Positions 1 to 9,455 of a DNA stretch of 64,000 bases are shown here, piece after piece (the stretch's first letter is position 1; every line of letters starts with the position of its first letter). The stretch is from positions 930,001 through 994,000 of the forward strand of contig CAWDDW010000003.1 in NCBI GenBank assembly GCA_963801185.1, written 5' to 3'. Under the pieces are notes generated by a model. That model worked only from the letters and a program-made list of their open reading frames with translations, was not told where the DNA came from and did not search any database. The stretch is from Palsa-601 sp963801185. Lineage in GTDB: Bacteria > Actinomycetota > Acidimicrobiia > Acidimicrobiales > Bog-793. The position numbers were made by a program, and so were the translations under genes.

Positions 1-839
1 CAACGACCAGAGGACCACTTGAGCCCGCCCTGATCGTTCATCCACTCGAGCTGGAGAGCGAACAGCAGCAGCGTCGCGAGCGCCGGGGTGTTGTAGGTCT
101 GGTTCTGGCGCGAGTTGGTGAGGGCGATCCCGAGGTCCAAGAACGCGGGCACCCAGCGCTGTCCCGAGACTCGCTCGATCCGCTCCGCAGCCGCAGGCGA
201 CAAGAGGGCACAGAACAAGCCTCCCTCTGAGCCGAAGCACTTCTGTGGCGCGAAGTAGTACGCATCGGTCTCGAGCGGGTCGAAGCCGATGCCGCCGGCT
301 GCAGAGGTGGCGTCGACGAGCACCAGCCCCTCTGCAACGGCGCCGTCAGCGTGCTGTGGACGGACAAGGGGCATCGCCACGCCCGTCGAGGTCTCGTTCT
401 GGGTGAGGGCGTAGGCGTCGACCGTCTCGTCGGCACGGGATTGCGGGTGACTGCCCGGCTCGGCCTTTATCATCGTGGGCTCACCGAGGTGGGGGGCCGT
501 CGCGGCGGCCTCGGCGAACTTGGACGAGAACTCGCCGAAGGTCAAGTGCTGGCTGTGCTGCTCGATGAGGCAGAACGTCGCCGCGTCCCAGAAGGCGGTC
601 GTCCCGCCGTTGCCGAGGAGGACCTCGTAGCCGTCGGGCGCGCCGAACAGCTCGCTCACCCCGTCGCGCACGCGGCCGACGACGTTCCTCACCGTGGGCT
701 GCCGGTGGCTCGTACCGAGGTAGGCGCCGGCTTCGCGGGCAAGCGTCTCCACGGCCTCGGACCGCACCTTGGAAGGCCCAGACCCGAAACGGCCGTCGGC
801 TGGTAGCAAGTCGTGAGGGATCTGGATCAGTTCGGGCAT
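1..839 (-). CDS. serC: phosphoserine aminotransferase, C-terminus outside window
   Basis: PLP enzyme of serine synthesis: converts 3-phosphohydroxypyruvate plus glutamate to phosphoserine. The reverse strand is open from an ATG at 839 to the window edge, giving about 279 residues of a protein usually near 370. It opens with MPELIQIPHDLLPADGRFGS and the phosphate-binding GSGPSK turn, as in actinobacterial SerC; the PLP lysine is in FAPQKCFGSEGG near residue 200. No frame break is visible in this part. It diverges from the aminotransferase at 989 and lies 1.5 kb from serA, its pathway partner. Identity is secure; only the end is unseen. Confidence 0.9.
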   Translation of the reverse strand, partial: MPELIQIPHDLLPADGRFGSGPSKVRSEAVETLAREAGAYLGTSHRQPTVRNVVGRVRDGVSELFGAPDGYEVLLGNGGTTAFWDAATFCLIEQHSQHLTFGEFSSKFAEAAATAPHLGEPTMIKAEPGSHPQSRADETVDAYALTQNETSTGVAMPLVRPQHADGAVAEGLVLVDATSAAGGIGFDPLETDAYYFAPQKCFGSEGGLFCALLSPAAAERIERVSGQRWVPAFLDLGIALTNSRQNQTYNTPALATLLLFALQLEWMNDQGGLKWSSGR

Positions 840-988
840 CAGGCCGCACCTCCGAGCGGGCACTGGAGGGCACCGCAGGGCACTCTCCGGGCCCGGGAGC
901 GGGCCCCTGTGACCCGTTCATGATGACAGGTCGGACAGGACCCTCTCCAACCTGGCGACCTCGTCCTGACCGGAGGATCCGCGACGGT

Positions 989-2236
989 ATGCCACTATGG
1001 GACATGGCCAGTTCGTCGTCGGTCGCCGTCGATCAGTTGTCTCGGCGGATCTCCCGCAGAGTCCGCGAAGTCGCGCCTTCTGCCACGCTCGCCGTCGACG
1101 CAAAGGCGAAGGCGATGCGGCAAGCAGGGATTGACGTGGTCGGTTTCGGGGCGGGCGAGCCGGACTTCCCTACGCCGGCCGAGATCGTCGAAGCCGCCGT
1201 CGTCGCGTGCCGCGACCCGCGCAACCATCACTACACGCCGACGGCGGGCCTCCCCGAGCTACGGGAGGCGATCGCCCGGAAGACCCTCCGTGACTCGGGT
1301 TACGAGGTCTCGGGCTCCCAGGTCCTCGTCACGAACGGCGGCAAGCAGGCGGTCGAGCAGGCCTTTGCCGTACTTCTCGATCCCGGCGACGAGGTGCTGC
1401 TCCCGGCTCCGTACTGGACCAGCTACCCCGAGGCCATCCGGCTGGCCGGAGGGGTGCCGGTCGTGCTTCCGACCGACGAGTCCTCGGGCTTCCAGGTCTC
1501 GACCGATCAGCTGGAAGAGGCGGCGACCGACCGGACCAAGGTGGTGCTGCTCGTCTCGCCTTCGAACCCGACCGGAGCGGTGTACTCGCGCGAGGCGATC
1601 GAAGCCGTCACCCGGCTCGCCGTCGAGCGCGGGTGGTGGTTGGTCACCGACGAGATCTACGAACACCTCGTGTACGCCGGTCATACGCATCACTCGGCGC
1701 CGGTCCTCGTGCCGGAGGTCGCCGATCGGTGCGTCGTGCTTAACGGCGTGGCCAAGACGTACGCGATGACCGGCTGGCGCGTCGGCTGGATGATCGGGCC
1801 GCCCGACATCATCGAAGCTGCCACGAACCTCCAGTCGCACACCACGTCGAACGTGAACAACGTCGCTCAACGCGCTGCTCTTGCAGCTGTGTCCGGAGGC
1901 CTCGAAGCCGTGGCCGAGATGAGGACGGCATTCGACCGCCGCAGGCGGGTGATCCATGCCATGTTGAACGAGATCGAAGGCGTGAGCTGTTTCGAGCCGG
2001 AAGGCGCCTTCTATGCGTTCCCGTCGCTTCAGGGACTCCTCGGCCGTGAGCTCGGGGGCTCGACGGCATCGAGCACCCTTGAGCTTGCAAGCAACGTCCT
2101 CGACGCGGTCAACGTTGCCTTCGTCCCTGGTGAGGCATTCGGGGCGCCGGGTTACGCCCGCTTTTCCTACGCCCTTTCCGACGAGGACCTCGAACGAGGA
2201 GTCGCTCGTATTGCGGACCTGGTCGCCTCGAATTGA
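989..2236 (+). CDS. class I/II PLP aminotransferase (aspartate aminotransferase type)
   Basis: Cytosolic fold-type I aminotransferase of about 415 residues. It has the family start VVGFGAGEPDFPTP, the SPSNPTGAVYS loop, a PLP aspartate and tyrosine in VTDEIYEHLVY, the Schiff-base lysine in NGVAKTYAMTGWRVGW and an arginine in ARFSYALSDEDLE that binds the substrate carboxylate. This is the thermophilic AspC-like branch, so aspartate/2-oxoglutarate is the likely pair, but the substrate cannot be read from sequence. ATG 989 was chosen because GGAGG lies at 972-976; ATG 1004 is an alternative, and the long frame back to 920 is unlikely. It is followed 67 bp later by serA in the same direction. Confidence 0.85.
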   Translation: MPLWDMASSSSVAVDQLSRRISRRVREVAPSATLAVDAKAKAMRQAGIDVVGFGAGEPDFPTPAEIVEAAVVACRDPRNHHYTPTAGLPELREAIARKTLRDSGYEVSGSQVLVTNGGKQAVEQAFAVLLDPGDEVLLPAPYWTSYPEAIRLAGGVPVVLPTDESSGFQVSTDQLEEAATDRTKVVLLVSPSNPTGAVYSREAIEAVTRLAVERGWWLVTDEIYEHLVYAGHTHHSAPVLVPEVADRCVVLNGVAKTYAMTGWRVGWMIGPPDIIEAATNLQSHTTSNVNNVAQRAALAAVSGGLEAVAEMRTAFDRRRRVIHAMLNEIEGVSCFEPEGAFYAFPSLQGLLGRELGGSTASSTLELASNVLDAVNVAFVPGEAFGAPGYARFSYALSDEDLERGVARIADLVASN

Positions 2237-2303
2237 ACTTCGAGCCAGCCAAGCGGCAGGCTTTTGGGGTTGATCCGCTGTCACCCGAGGAGAAAGAGTT
2301 CTG

Positions 2304-3864
2304 ATGTCGCGGATTCTCGTCACTGAGCAGCTCGCCGAACGAGGGCTTCGAAGCCATGCGCGCAGCGGGCCACGACGTCGACGTCCGCCTCGGGCTCACT
2401 CCCGACGAGCTCGTCGAGGTGATCCCGGGTGCCGAGGCGCTCGTGATCCGATCGGCCACACAAGTCACCGACGAAGTACTGGCGGCAGGACGAGACCTCG
2501 TCGTCGTGGGCCGTGCCGGTATCGGCCTCGACAACGTCGACGTCGCGGCTGCCACCAATCGGGGCGTCATGGTGGTCAACGCGCCCGAGTCCAACATCAT
2601 CTCTGCGGCGGAGCACGCGATCGCCTTGCTGCTCGCCCAGGCCCGCAACATCCCTCAAGCTCACAGCGCTCTCATCGAAGGACGTTGGGAGCGGTCCAAG
2701 TGGGAGGGTGTCGAGCTGTACGGCAAGACGCTCGGGATCATCGGCCTCGGTCGCATCGGGGCCCTCGTCGCTCAGCGCGCTCTCGCGTTCGGGATGCGAC
2801 TCGTGGCGCACGACCCCTACGTCGCTCCAGAGCGAGCACGGAAGATGGGCGTCGAGATGCTCTCGCTCGAAGAGGTGATGGCGGGCTCGGACTTCATCAC
2901 GATCCATCTGCCGAAGACGAAAGAGACGGCAGGGCTCATCGGCAAGGAGCTGCTCTCACTCGCGCGGCCGAGCGTGCGGATCGTGAACGCCGCCAGGGGC
3001 GGCGTCCTCGACGAGGAGGCGCTCGCCGAAGCGATCCGTGAGGGCAGGGTGGCCGGCGCGGCGCTCGACGTGTTCTCGACCGAACCCTGCACGGACTCGC
3101 CCTTGTTCAGCCTGCCAGGTGTAGTCGTAACCCCGCACCTCGGTGCGAGCACGAGCGAGGCCCAGGACAAGGCGGGGGAGCAGATCGCCGAGCAGGTCGT
3201 TCTTGCGCTCGCGAACGACTTCGTGCCTTATGCCGTCAACGTCTCGGCCCGGGGGGCAAGTGAGGGCGTGCGGCCTTACCTCGGCCTCGCCGAGCAGCTC
3301 GGGCGCGCAATCGGCGCGATCTGCGAGGGCTTGCCGAGCCGCCTCGAGGTCGCCTGTTCCGGCGCTCTCGCCGAGGAGGACACCTCCATACTGACCCTCT
3401 CGCTCCTGAAAGGGCTGCTCGCGTCGGGGACCGACGAACCCGTCTCCTACGTCAACGCGCCGCGTCTGGCCGAGGAGCGGGGCCTCCAGCTGGTCGAGAC
3501 GTCGACGCACCACACGAGGGAATACGTGAGCCTGATCTCGGCGGGAGCCGGGGACCACGCCATCGCCGGAACGCTTGCCGGTCCCAGGCTCGCGCCGAGA
3601 ATCGTCATGATCGACGATCACGAGGTCGAGTTGCCCTTTGCCGAGCACCTTCTCGTCGTGCGCAACGACGACCGCCCGGGAATGGTGGGCCTCGTCGGTT
3701 CCTCCCTGGGCGAAGCCGGGATTAGCATCACGAATATGGCAGTGGGGCAGACCGAAGGTGGCGGCACGGCGCTCATGGTTCTCTCGACCGATCGCCAAGT
3801 ACCGCGCGACGTCGTGGGCTCACTTCGTTCGCAGCCCGGCATTCTTGCCGTCACGGGCTGGTAG
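2304..3864 (+). CDS. serA: D-3-phosphoglycerate dehydrogenase, frame broken once near its start
   Basis: First enzyme of serine synthesis, oxidising 3-phosphoglycerate with NAD+. The start MSRILVTEQLAE (2304) is in one frame and everything from about 2345 is in the next; skipping one base at 2340-2346 gives one 519-residue protein of normal long-type SerA length. Domains in order are the substrate domain, the NAD fold with GLGRIGALVAQRA, catalytic Arg in VNAARGG, His in VTPHLGAST, an intervening ASB-type domain and a C-terminal ACT domain with DRPGMVGLVGSSLGEAGISI, where serine usually acts as feedback inhibitor. The second part alone, from ATG 2356, would lack the first strand. The break looks like a one-base insertion, not decay. 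Confidence 0.88.
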
Positions 3865-3965
3865 GCCGTCGTCCCTCGTGTCGACCGGGAAGGCGCTGTC
3901 TCGCTCATGATCGCACGGCCCACGCTGCTACCCTGTCCAGGCTCAGCAACCAGAGGGAGGTTCTG

Positions 3966-5468
3966 ATGGGAGTTCCAAGCACGCGGCACGCGGTCTCGCA
4001 CGGTCGAGACGCTCGTTGGGTCGCAGCACTTGCCGCCCTCATCACCGCCTTTTCGCTTGCTCTCACGGCGTGCAGCAGTTCTGCAAAGCCGCAGAACACA
4101 GGACCCGCGCCCAAAGTCCTGACGTTCGCCGTTGCGCCGAGGTTCGAGCCCGCCACCGGTGGCGCCGTCTACGTCGTGGCCACGGTCAAGAACGCGCAGA
4201 AATGCGAGGTAGTGTCCAACCCGCCGATTTCGCCGCCGCCGCCCGCCGCGTCGGGATGCAAGGACGGTAACTACAGGACCGTCGTGAGCCTGCCCCCGGC
4301 TGGGGACGGCAGATACGCGAGATATGCGTTCTCCCTCGAAGCCTGGGACGGGAAGGTGGTCACCGAGAGCAAGCCGGTCAACGTCATCCTGGGCAAGCAG
4401 GTACCCGTCATCACCTCGTTCACGGGCACGCCGTCGACGCTCGGTCAACCCGGGGGAACGGTCACGCTGACGGGGACGGTCAAGTACGGCGTCAAGTGCT
4501 TCATCCTCATCACGCCTCCGGTCGTGACGATCAAGGGATTCGTCCCCTGCAGCCTCGGCTCCTTCTCGACCAAGCTGACTCTGCCGGCCAATCCCACAGA
4601 CCACAACAAGACGATCACGCTCCACTTGAAGGTCGTCGGTCCAGTCATCGGTCCCGTCGGCCATCACATTGCGCCTTCCATCGTGAGCTCGCCGTTCACC
4701 GTGACGATCTCGGGGCATCAACCTCCGGGGGTGACCTCGTTCATCGCCACTCCTACCTCCTTGCCCCAGAGCGGTGGCCAGGTGACGCTCACCGCCGCCG
4801 TCACCCACGCGACGACGTGCCGCTTCTTCTCCGTGCCGGCGTTGCCCGGTCTGCCGGACAGCGTGCCGTGCAGCAACGGCACGGCCACTGCCACTGTGAC
4901 CGTGCCGGCCAACAAGTTGAAGGCTGCTCGTACCATCGTCTTCCGCCTCGTCGCCCAAGCCAAGCCGAAGCCCTTCCATGCCAACCCGGTGACGGTGATC
5001 GAGGACGGGCCGCCGCCGACAGTGCACGCATTCAGGCTCTCGCAGACCACGATGGGCTACTCAGGTGGCTACCTCACAGTCTCGGCTGCAGTGACGTCCG
5101 CGAACAAGTGCGTCTTCTCGGTGGCTCCGGCTCTGAAGCACATGCCGCGGACCTTCCAGTGCAGATCCGGCGCTGTCACCTTCGCTGTTCACATCGGACC
5201 CAACAAGACAAGCTCCAAGGTGACGTACACGTTCTCGTTGACGGCCTCGGGACCTTCGGGAACGGCGAACGGTATACCTAAGACGTTGACGGTCGAGCCC
5301 AAGCCCGCCCCTGCGTCGACGACCACGACGAAGCCGAAGCCCACGACCACGACGAAGCCGAAGTCCGCCAAACCAGCCTCCCAACACATGACAGCGGGAC
5401 TGACGCGCCGTAATCGGCGTCTACCGGCGCCGTCGCTCGTGTCGCGCCTCGACGCCTGGGATGCCTGA
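3966..5468 (+). CDS. secreted lipoprotein with four Cys-paired Ig-like repeats
   Basis: No known function recognised; 500 residues. The N-terminus has positive charges, a hydrophobic stretch and a lipobox ending LTACSSS, so it should be exported and lipid-anchored. The rest is four repeats of about 90 residues, each starting like VxSFxxTPxxLxxxGGxVTLTxxV and holding one pair of cysteines (for example TTCRFF and VPCSNG), which suggests one disulfide per beta-sandwich. The tail is a Thr/Lys/Pro linker (TTTKPKP twice) and then basic residues. The start has a strong ribosome site (GGGAGG, seven bases before ATG) and an upstream TACCCT -10 element. Probably a surface or cell-wall protein; that is inference. 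Confidence 0.7.
   Translation: MGVPSTRHAVSHGRDARWVAALAALITAFSLALTACSSSAKPQNTGPAPKVLTFAVAPRFEPATGGAVYVVATVKNAQKCEVVSNPPISPPPPAASGCKDGNYRTVVSLPPAGDGRYARYAFSLEAWDGKVVTESKPVNVILGKQVPVITSFTGTPSTLGQPGGTVTLTGTVKYGVKCFILITPPVVTIKGFVPCSLGSFSTKLTLPANPTDHNKTITLHLKVVGPVIGPVGHHIAPSIVSSPFTVTISGHQPPGVTSFIATPTSLPQSGGQVTLTAAVTHATTCRFFSVPALPGLPDSVPCSNGTATATVTVPANKLKAARTIVFRLVAQAKPKPFHANPVTVIEDGPPPTVHAFRLSQTTMGYSGGYLTVSAAVTSANKCVFSVAPALKHMPRTFQCRSGAVTFAVHIGPNKTSSKVTYTFSLTASGPSGTANGIPKTLTVEPKPAPASTTTTKPKPTTTTKPKSAKPASQHMTAGLTRRNRRLPAPSLVSRLDAWDA
5319..5363 (+). repeat. two copies of a 21-bp direct repeat, 24-bp period
   Basis: Perfect 21-bp copies start at 5319 and 5343 and encode the TTTKPKP-like linker of the lipoprotein at 3966. 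Phase and spacing are whole codons, so copy-number change would keep the frame. A coding linker repeat, not a mobile element. Confidence 0.8.
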
Positions 5469-5482
5469 GCTTCGCAGCTGAC

Positions 5483-5968
5483 GTGGAGCGCTCTCGGGCC
5501 AGGGCACTCATTGCTCTCGGCGTCGGCCTGCTGCTCGCGATCGCGTCGTCCGTAATCGACTGGTGGCCTGGTGGGGTCGTCGCCACCCTCCTCCTGATCG
5601 GCGGAGGGATCGCGCTGGCGGTCTCGTTCCGCCGCGAGGCGGGCCTCGACAGTACCTCGCATGCCGGACTGCTCAGCCTCGAGGCGAGCCTCACGAACCT
5701 GAGATCGAAGGGCGGTCGCTCGACAATCGAGCAACAGTCGGGGCAGCTCGAGGCTTACGCGCTGCGCTTCGGAGGTGCCCTCACCGACGTGGAGGTGCTT
5801 CTCGCCGGCACACCGTCGGCCTTGGCGTTGGAGGAGGCCCGTGAACGCCTGATGGTGCTCGTCGCCTCGCCTATGTACGGGTCGGCGCTCCGGGCCGGCC
5901 TCATCGACGAGGAAGTGGTCCGCGCGGTCGTCCGCCGGCTCGGCGAGGCGGGTGAGGGCACGCTGTGA
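5483..5968 (+). CDS. small membrane protein, unknown function
   Basis: 161 residues from a GTG 14 bp after the lipoprotein stop. Two adjacent hydrophobic segments, roughly residues 8-26 (ALIALGVGLLLAIASSVI) and 30-48 (GGVVATLLLIGGGIALAVSF), form a hairpin anchor. A soluble, charged, probably helical tail of about 110 residues follows and would face the cytoplasm. No domain is recognised. The tight spacing suggests joint transcription with the lipoprotein. No catalytic motif can be pointed to. Confidence 0.6.
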   Translation: MERSRARALIALGVGLLLAIASSVIDWWPGGVVATLLLIGGGIALAVSFRREAGLDSTSHAGLLSLEASLTNLRSKGGRSTIEQQSGQLEAYALRFGGALTDVEVLLAGTPSALALEEARERLMVLVASPMYGSALRAGLIDEEVVRAVVRRLGEAGEGTL

Positions 5969-6052
5969 AGCTGCGCACGTACTCTCGACCGTCTCCTTCG
6001 CTACTGTGCAACCAGGCGACCGTATCGCTCGGTCTGCTCTAGGAGGTCAGAG

Positions 6053-7495
6053 ATGGACGCATTCGAGGGCCAAGCCTGGACCGACGCGCTCAGCAGGCGG
6101 AGATTCCTCCAGCTTGTCGGGCTCGGGTCAGCCGGTGCGGCTCTGGCTGCGTGTGGTGGCTCGGGCAGCGGGACCAAGCCCACCGGCTCGACCAGCGCTC
6201 CCACGACGTCCCTCCCGACGTTCCCTCTCGGAGCGGCGAAGAAGGCGAGTGGCGTCGTCACGATCACCATGTGGCACTCGATGACGAACGCCAACGAGAC
6301 GACCCTGCAAACCCTCGCCAAGCGGTTCAACGCCTCCCAGTCGAAGATCAAGGTCAAGCTCCTCGAGCAGGCGAGCTACACCGACACGTTCACCGCTTAC
6401 CGGGCCGGCCTCGGTTCGCAGAACCTCCCCGACCTTGTCCAACAGGAGTCGATCCTCCTGCAGGACATGATCGACAGCAAGAGCATCGTGCCGGCAGAGT
6501 CGGCCCTCAAGGCCGACACGTCCTTCGACTCGTCCGATGTGCTGCCGTCGGCGATGAACTTCTTCACCGTCAACGGCATCCGGTACGCCATGCCCTGGAA
6601 CTGCTCGTCACAGGTCATGTACTACAACAAGTCGACCTTTACGAAGGCGGGGCTCGACCCCTCCAAGGCGCCGACGACCTTCGAGGAGTATCACGCGATG
6701 GCTGCGCAGGCCCAGAAGAAGGGAGGCCTCGCCTACGGCACGGCCATCAAGCTGACGGCCTCGAACATCGAGGACTGGGTCGCTCAGTCCGGCGGGCTGT
6801 TCCTCAACCACTCGAACGGCCGGCAAGGCCGTGCCACGGCGGTCGAGTTCGGCGGCTCGATAGGCCTCGGCATCATGTCGTTCATCGAGGAGATGCTGTC
6901 GAGCAAGATCGCGGAGCCCACGCTCAACACGAGTTACGACAACCTGCTCGCCATCGGCAACGGCTCCACCGCTATGACCATCGACACGAGCGCTGCCCTC
7001 GGGACAGTGCTCGTCCTTCTCGCCGCCGACAAGTATCCCGACGTTGAGCTCGGAGTAGGCCCTCTACCAGGTCTCAACGGGCTTGGTGACGGCGTGCCTT
7101 ACGGCGGTGCCGGCCTCTACATGGTGAATCACTCCTCGCCTGAGAAGCAGGACGCGTGCTGGGAGTGGATCAAGTACCTCCTCACACCGGACGCCATGGC
7201 GACGTGGGCGATCGGGTCGGGCTACATCCCGATCACGAAGTCCTCCATCGAGACCGCGGCGATCAAGCAGGCGTGGCTGAAGACTCCCCAGTACAAGGTG
7301 GCATACGACGAGGTCGCGTCGACGACGGCGAACGCCGCCACGGCAGGTGCCGTCTCGGGCGCGATGGCCCAAATCGAGACTGATCTCAACAATGCGCTGA
7401 GCCTCGTGTCGACCGGCACGTCGGCGAAAACGGCCCTCGCTCAGGCCGTCTCGACGGGTAACGAAGCGATCAGCACGTACAACAGCAGCGTCTGA
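6053..7495 (+). CDS. ABC importer substrate-binding lipoprotein (family 1, sugar type)
   Basis: Extracellular solute-binding protein of 480 residues. The N-terminus combines a twin-arginine motif (SRRRFLQLVG) with a lipobox (AALAACGG), so export is probably by Tat followed by lipidation. The mature part has the usual type-1 binding-protein phrases: VVTITMWHSMTNANETTLQ, TLAKRFNASQSKIKV, MPWNCSSQVMYYNKSTF and the C-terminal WIKYLLTPDAMATWA. A strong AGGAGGT site lies just upstream of ATG 6053. It heads a four-gene unit with its own ATPase and two permeases. The substrate is probably an oligosaccharide or glycerol-phosphate-like compound; the sequence does not tell which. Confidence 0.88.
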   Translation: MDAFEGQAWTDALSRRRFLQLVGLGSAGAALAACGGSGSGTKPTGSTSAPTTSLPTFPLGAAKKASGVVTITMWHSMTNANETTLQTLAKRFNASQSKIKVKLLEQASYTDTFTAYRAGLGSQNLPDLVQQESILLQDMIDSKSIVPAESALKADTSFDSSDVLPSAMNFFTVNGIRYAMPWNCSSQVMYYNKSTFTKAGLDPSKAPTTFEEYHAMAAQAQKKGGLAYGTAIKLTASNIEDWVAQSGGLFLNHSNGRQGRATAVEFGGSIGLGIMSFIEEMLSSKIAEPTLNTSYDNLLAIGNGSTAMTIDTSAALGTVLVLLAADKYPDVELGVGPLPGLNGLGDGVPYGGAGLYMVNHSSPEKQDACWEWIKYLLTPDAMATWAIGSGYIPITKSSIETAAIKQAWLKTPQYKVAYDEVASTTANAATAGAVSGAMAQIETDLNNALSLVSTGTSAKTALAQAVSTGNEAISTYNSSV

Positions 7496-7497
7496 GG

Positions 7498-8553
7498 ATG
7501 GCTTCGGCAGCCGTCAGCCTCGAATCCATAGAGAAACGTTTCGGCGACACCGTCGCACTCGCCGCCCTCACCCTCACGGCGCAGGCGGGGGAGTTCCTCG
7601 TCCTCCTCGGGCCGTCCGGCTGCGGGAAGTCGACCGCGCTGCGGATCGTGGCCGGCCTCGAGACGCCGACGGCGGGAACGGTGCGGATCGGCGACCGGGT
7701 GGTGAACGACGTCGAGCCGAAGGACCGGGACGTGGCGATGGTCTTCCAGAGCTACGCGCTCTACCCGCACCTGACCGTGAGGCGGAACATCGAGTTCCCG
7801 CTCCGGGCGCGCAGGGTGCCCGCTGCTGAGCGAGACCAGCGGGTGAAGGAGGCAGCTCGGTCGTTGCAGCTCGAGGAGCTGCTCAATCGCAAGCCGGGGC
7901 AGCTTTCGGGTGGTCAACGCCAGCGCGTCGCCCTCGCAAGGGCGATCGTCCGCGAGCCCGAAGCGTTCTTGATGGACGAGCCGCTCTCGAACCTCGACGC
8001 CCGTCTTCGGGTCGAGATGCGCGCCGAGCTCATAGACCTTCACCGGAAGACCGGCACGACGGTGATCTACGTCACTCATGACCAGGTCGAGGCAATGACC
8101 ATGGGGGACCGGATCGCCATCTTGAGAGCCGGCGTGCTGCAGCAGGTCGGGTCGCCGAAGGACGTGCACGCCCGTCCGGCGAACCAGTTCGTCGCCAGCT
8201 TCATCGGTAGCCCTCCCATGAATCTCCTGCCGGGCGAGACCCTCGGCGAGCCGAACGTGACGGTCGGCATCCGCCCGGAGGGCCTCTCGATCCGAGAGGA
8301 CGGGCCGCTCGAGGCCCGGGTCAGCTTGGTCGAGTCGCTCGGACACGAGCACCACGTCGCCTGTCGCCTCGTGAGTGGTGGTGAGTCGCTCGTGATCGTG
8401 CGCCTCCCGGCTTCGGCAGTCCCGCCCTCGGTGGGCGACACCGTCAGGCTGGCGGTCAGCGGGCCGGTGCACCGCTTCGACCCGACAAGCGGCGAGCGGA
8501 AGGACGAGGCCGCGATACCCCGGGTGGCCGATCACTCGACCGAGGACGGCTGA
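7498..8553 (+). CDS. ABC importer ATPase, MalK/UgpC type
   Basis: Nucleotide-binding subunit of 351 residues, starting two bases after the binding-protein stop. Walker A is GPSGCGKST (near residue 38), the Q-loop is VFQSYALYPH, the signature is LSGGQRQRVALARA, Walker B is EAFLMDEPLSNLDA, and the switch His is in YVTHDQVEAMTMGDR. Unlike most sugar importers, which borrow one shared ATPase, this system carries its own. The C-terminal TOBE-type beta domain (from about residue 235, VTVGIRPEGLSI) is present but short. It overlaps the next gene by one base, so translation is coupled. Confidence 0.92.
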   Translation: MASAAVSLESIEKRFGDTVALAALTLTAQAGEFLVLLGPSGCGKSTALRIVAGLETPTAGTVRIGDRVVNDVEPKDRDVAMVFQSYALYPHLTVRRNIEFPLRARRVPAAERDQRVKEAARSLQLEELLNRKPGQLSGGQRQRVALARAIVREPEAFLMDEPLSNLDARLRVEMRAELIDLHRKTGTTVIYVTHDQVEAMTMGDRIAILRAGVLQQVGSPKDVHARPANQFVASFIGSPPMNLLPGETLGEPNVTVGIRPEGLSIREDGPLEARVSLVESLGHEHHVACRLVSGGESLVIVRLPASAVPPSVGDTVRLAVSGPVHRFDPTSGERKDEAAIPRVADHSTEDG

Positions 8554-9455
8554 TGGCGGGCGCGACGCGGCGAGGAAGACGGGTCCGCACCACCGCGCTC
8601 GCCTATCTGATGGTGCTGCCGGCCTTCGCAGCGTTTGCCGTCTTCGTCTTCTTCCCGCTCGCGAAGACCTTCTATCTCGGCATGTACCGGGTCCCGCCCT
8701 TCCCCGGCCTCCCGCAGAAGTTCGTCGGCTTCTCGCAGTACGCCTCGGTGCTTTCGCATTCGGAGTTCCTCGCCCCGTTGTGGGACTCGACGCTGTTCGT
8801 GATCTTCACCGTCCCGGTGGGGATCGCACTCGGCCTCGGCATGGCCGTGGCCGCGCACCGCAATCTTGCCGGCATGCGCATCTTCCGCGTCATCTTCTCC
8901 TCGACCATCGCGACCTCGGTCGCCGTCGCCTCGGTGATCTTCTTCACGCTTCTCGATCCGACCAGCGGCTTGTTCGCTTACTGGATCGGCCAGCGCGGCG
9001 GCACGGGCCTCCTCGGCAACCCGACGTGGGCTCTTCCCGCCGTGGCCGTCGTGAGCATGTGGCAGAACCTCGGCTTCTCGTTCATCTTGATGAGCGCTGC
9101 ACTGGCTTCTGTGCCAGACGAGATCCTCGACGCGGCGGAGATCGACGGGGCGACCGGTGCCAGGCGGTTCTTCAAGGTCACGGTGCCGCTGATCTCCCCG
9201 ACGCTGTTCTTCGCCGCCATCATCGGCGTCATCTCCGGGTTCCAGACCTTCGGGTTGATCGACCTTTTGACCCAAGGCGGCCCAGACGGTCACACGAACG
9301 TGCTGCTCTACCAGATCTACACGATCTTCTACGTCAACGCCGACACGGGCACCGCCTCGGTCATGGCCGTGGCTCTCTTCTTGATACTCGTCCTTTTGAC
9401 GCTCGCCCAATTCGTGTTCATCCAGAGGAGGGTGTTCTATGCCGACGAGCGTTAG
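8553..9455 (+). CDS. ABC sugar permease, MalF/UgpA type
   Basis: Integral membrane subunit of 300 residues with about six transmembrane segments, the first at residues 10-34 (LAYLMVLPAFAAFAVFVFFPLA). The EAA loop that contacts the ATPase is AAEIDGATGARRFFKVTVPLISPTLFF near residue 195, with the invariant Gly. It overlaps the ATPase by one base and the next permease by 17 bases. It forms a heterodimeric pore with the product of the 9439 gene. Confidence 0.9.
   Translation: MAGATRRGRRVRTTALAYLMVLPAFAAFAVFVFFPLAKTFYLGMYRVPPFPGLPQKFVGFSQYASVLSHSEFLAPLWDSTLFVIFTVPVGIALGLGMAVAAHRNLAGMRIFRVIFSSTIATSVAVASVIFFTLLDPTSGLFAYWIGQRGGTGLLGNPTWALPAVAVVSMWQNLGFSFILMSAALASVPDEILDAAEIDGATGARRFFKVTVPLISPTLFFAAIIGVISGFQTFGLIDLLTQGGPDGHTNVLLYQIYTIFYVNADTGTASVMAVALFLILVLLTLAQFVFIQRRVFYADER

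Noticed and set aside
3618..5027. Long reverse-strand open frame across serA and the lipoprotein
   Set aside because: It lies antisense to two well-supported genes and shows the Arg/Gly-rich composition of a GC-rich shadow frame.
5319..5363. Possible CRISPR or minisatellite
   Set aside because: Only two copies, 24-bp period, in frame inside a coding linker.
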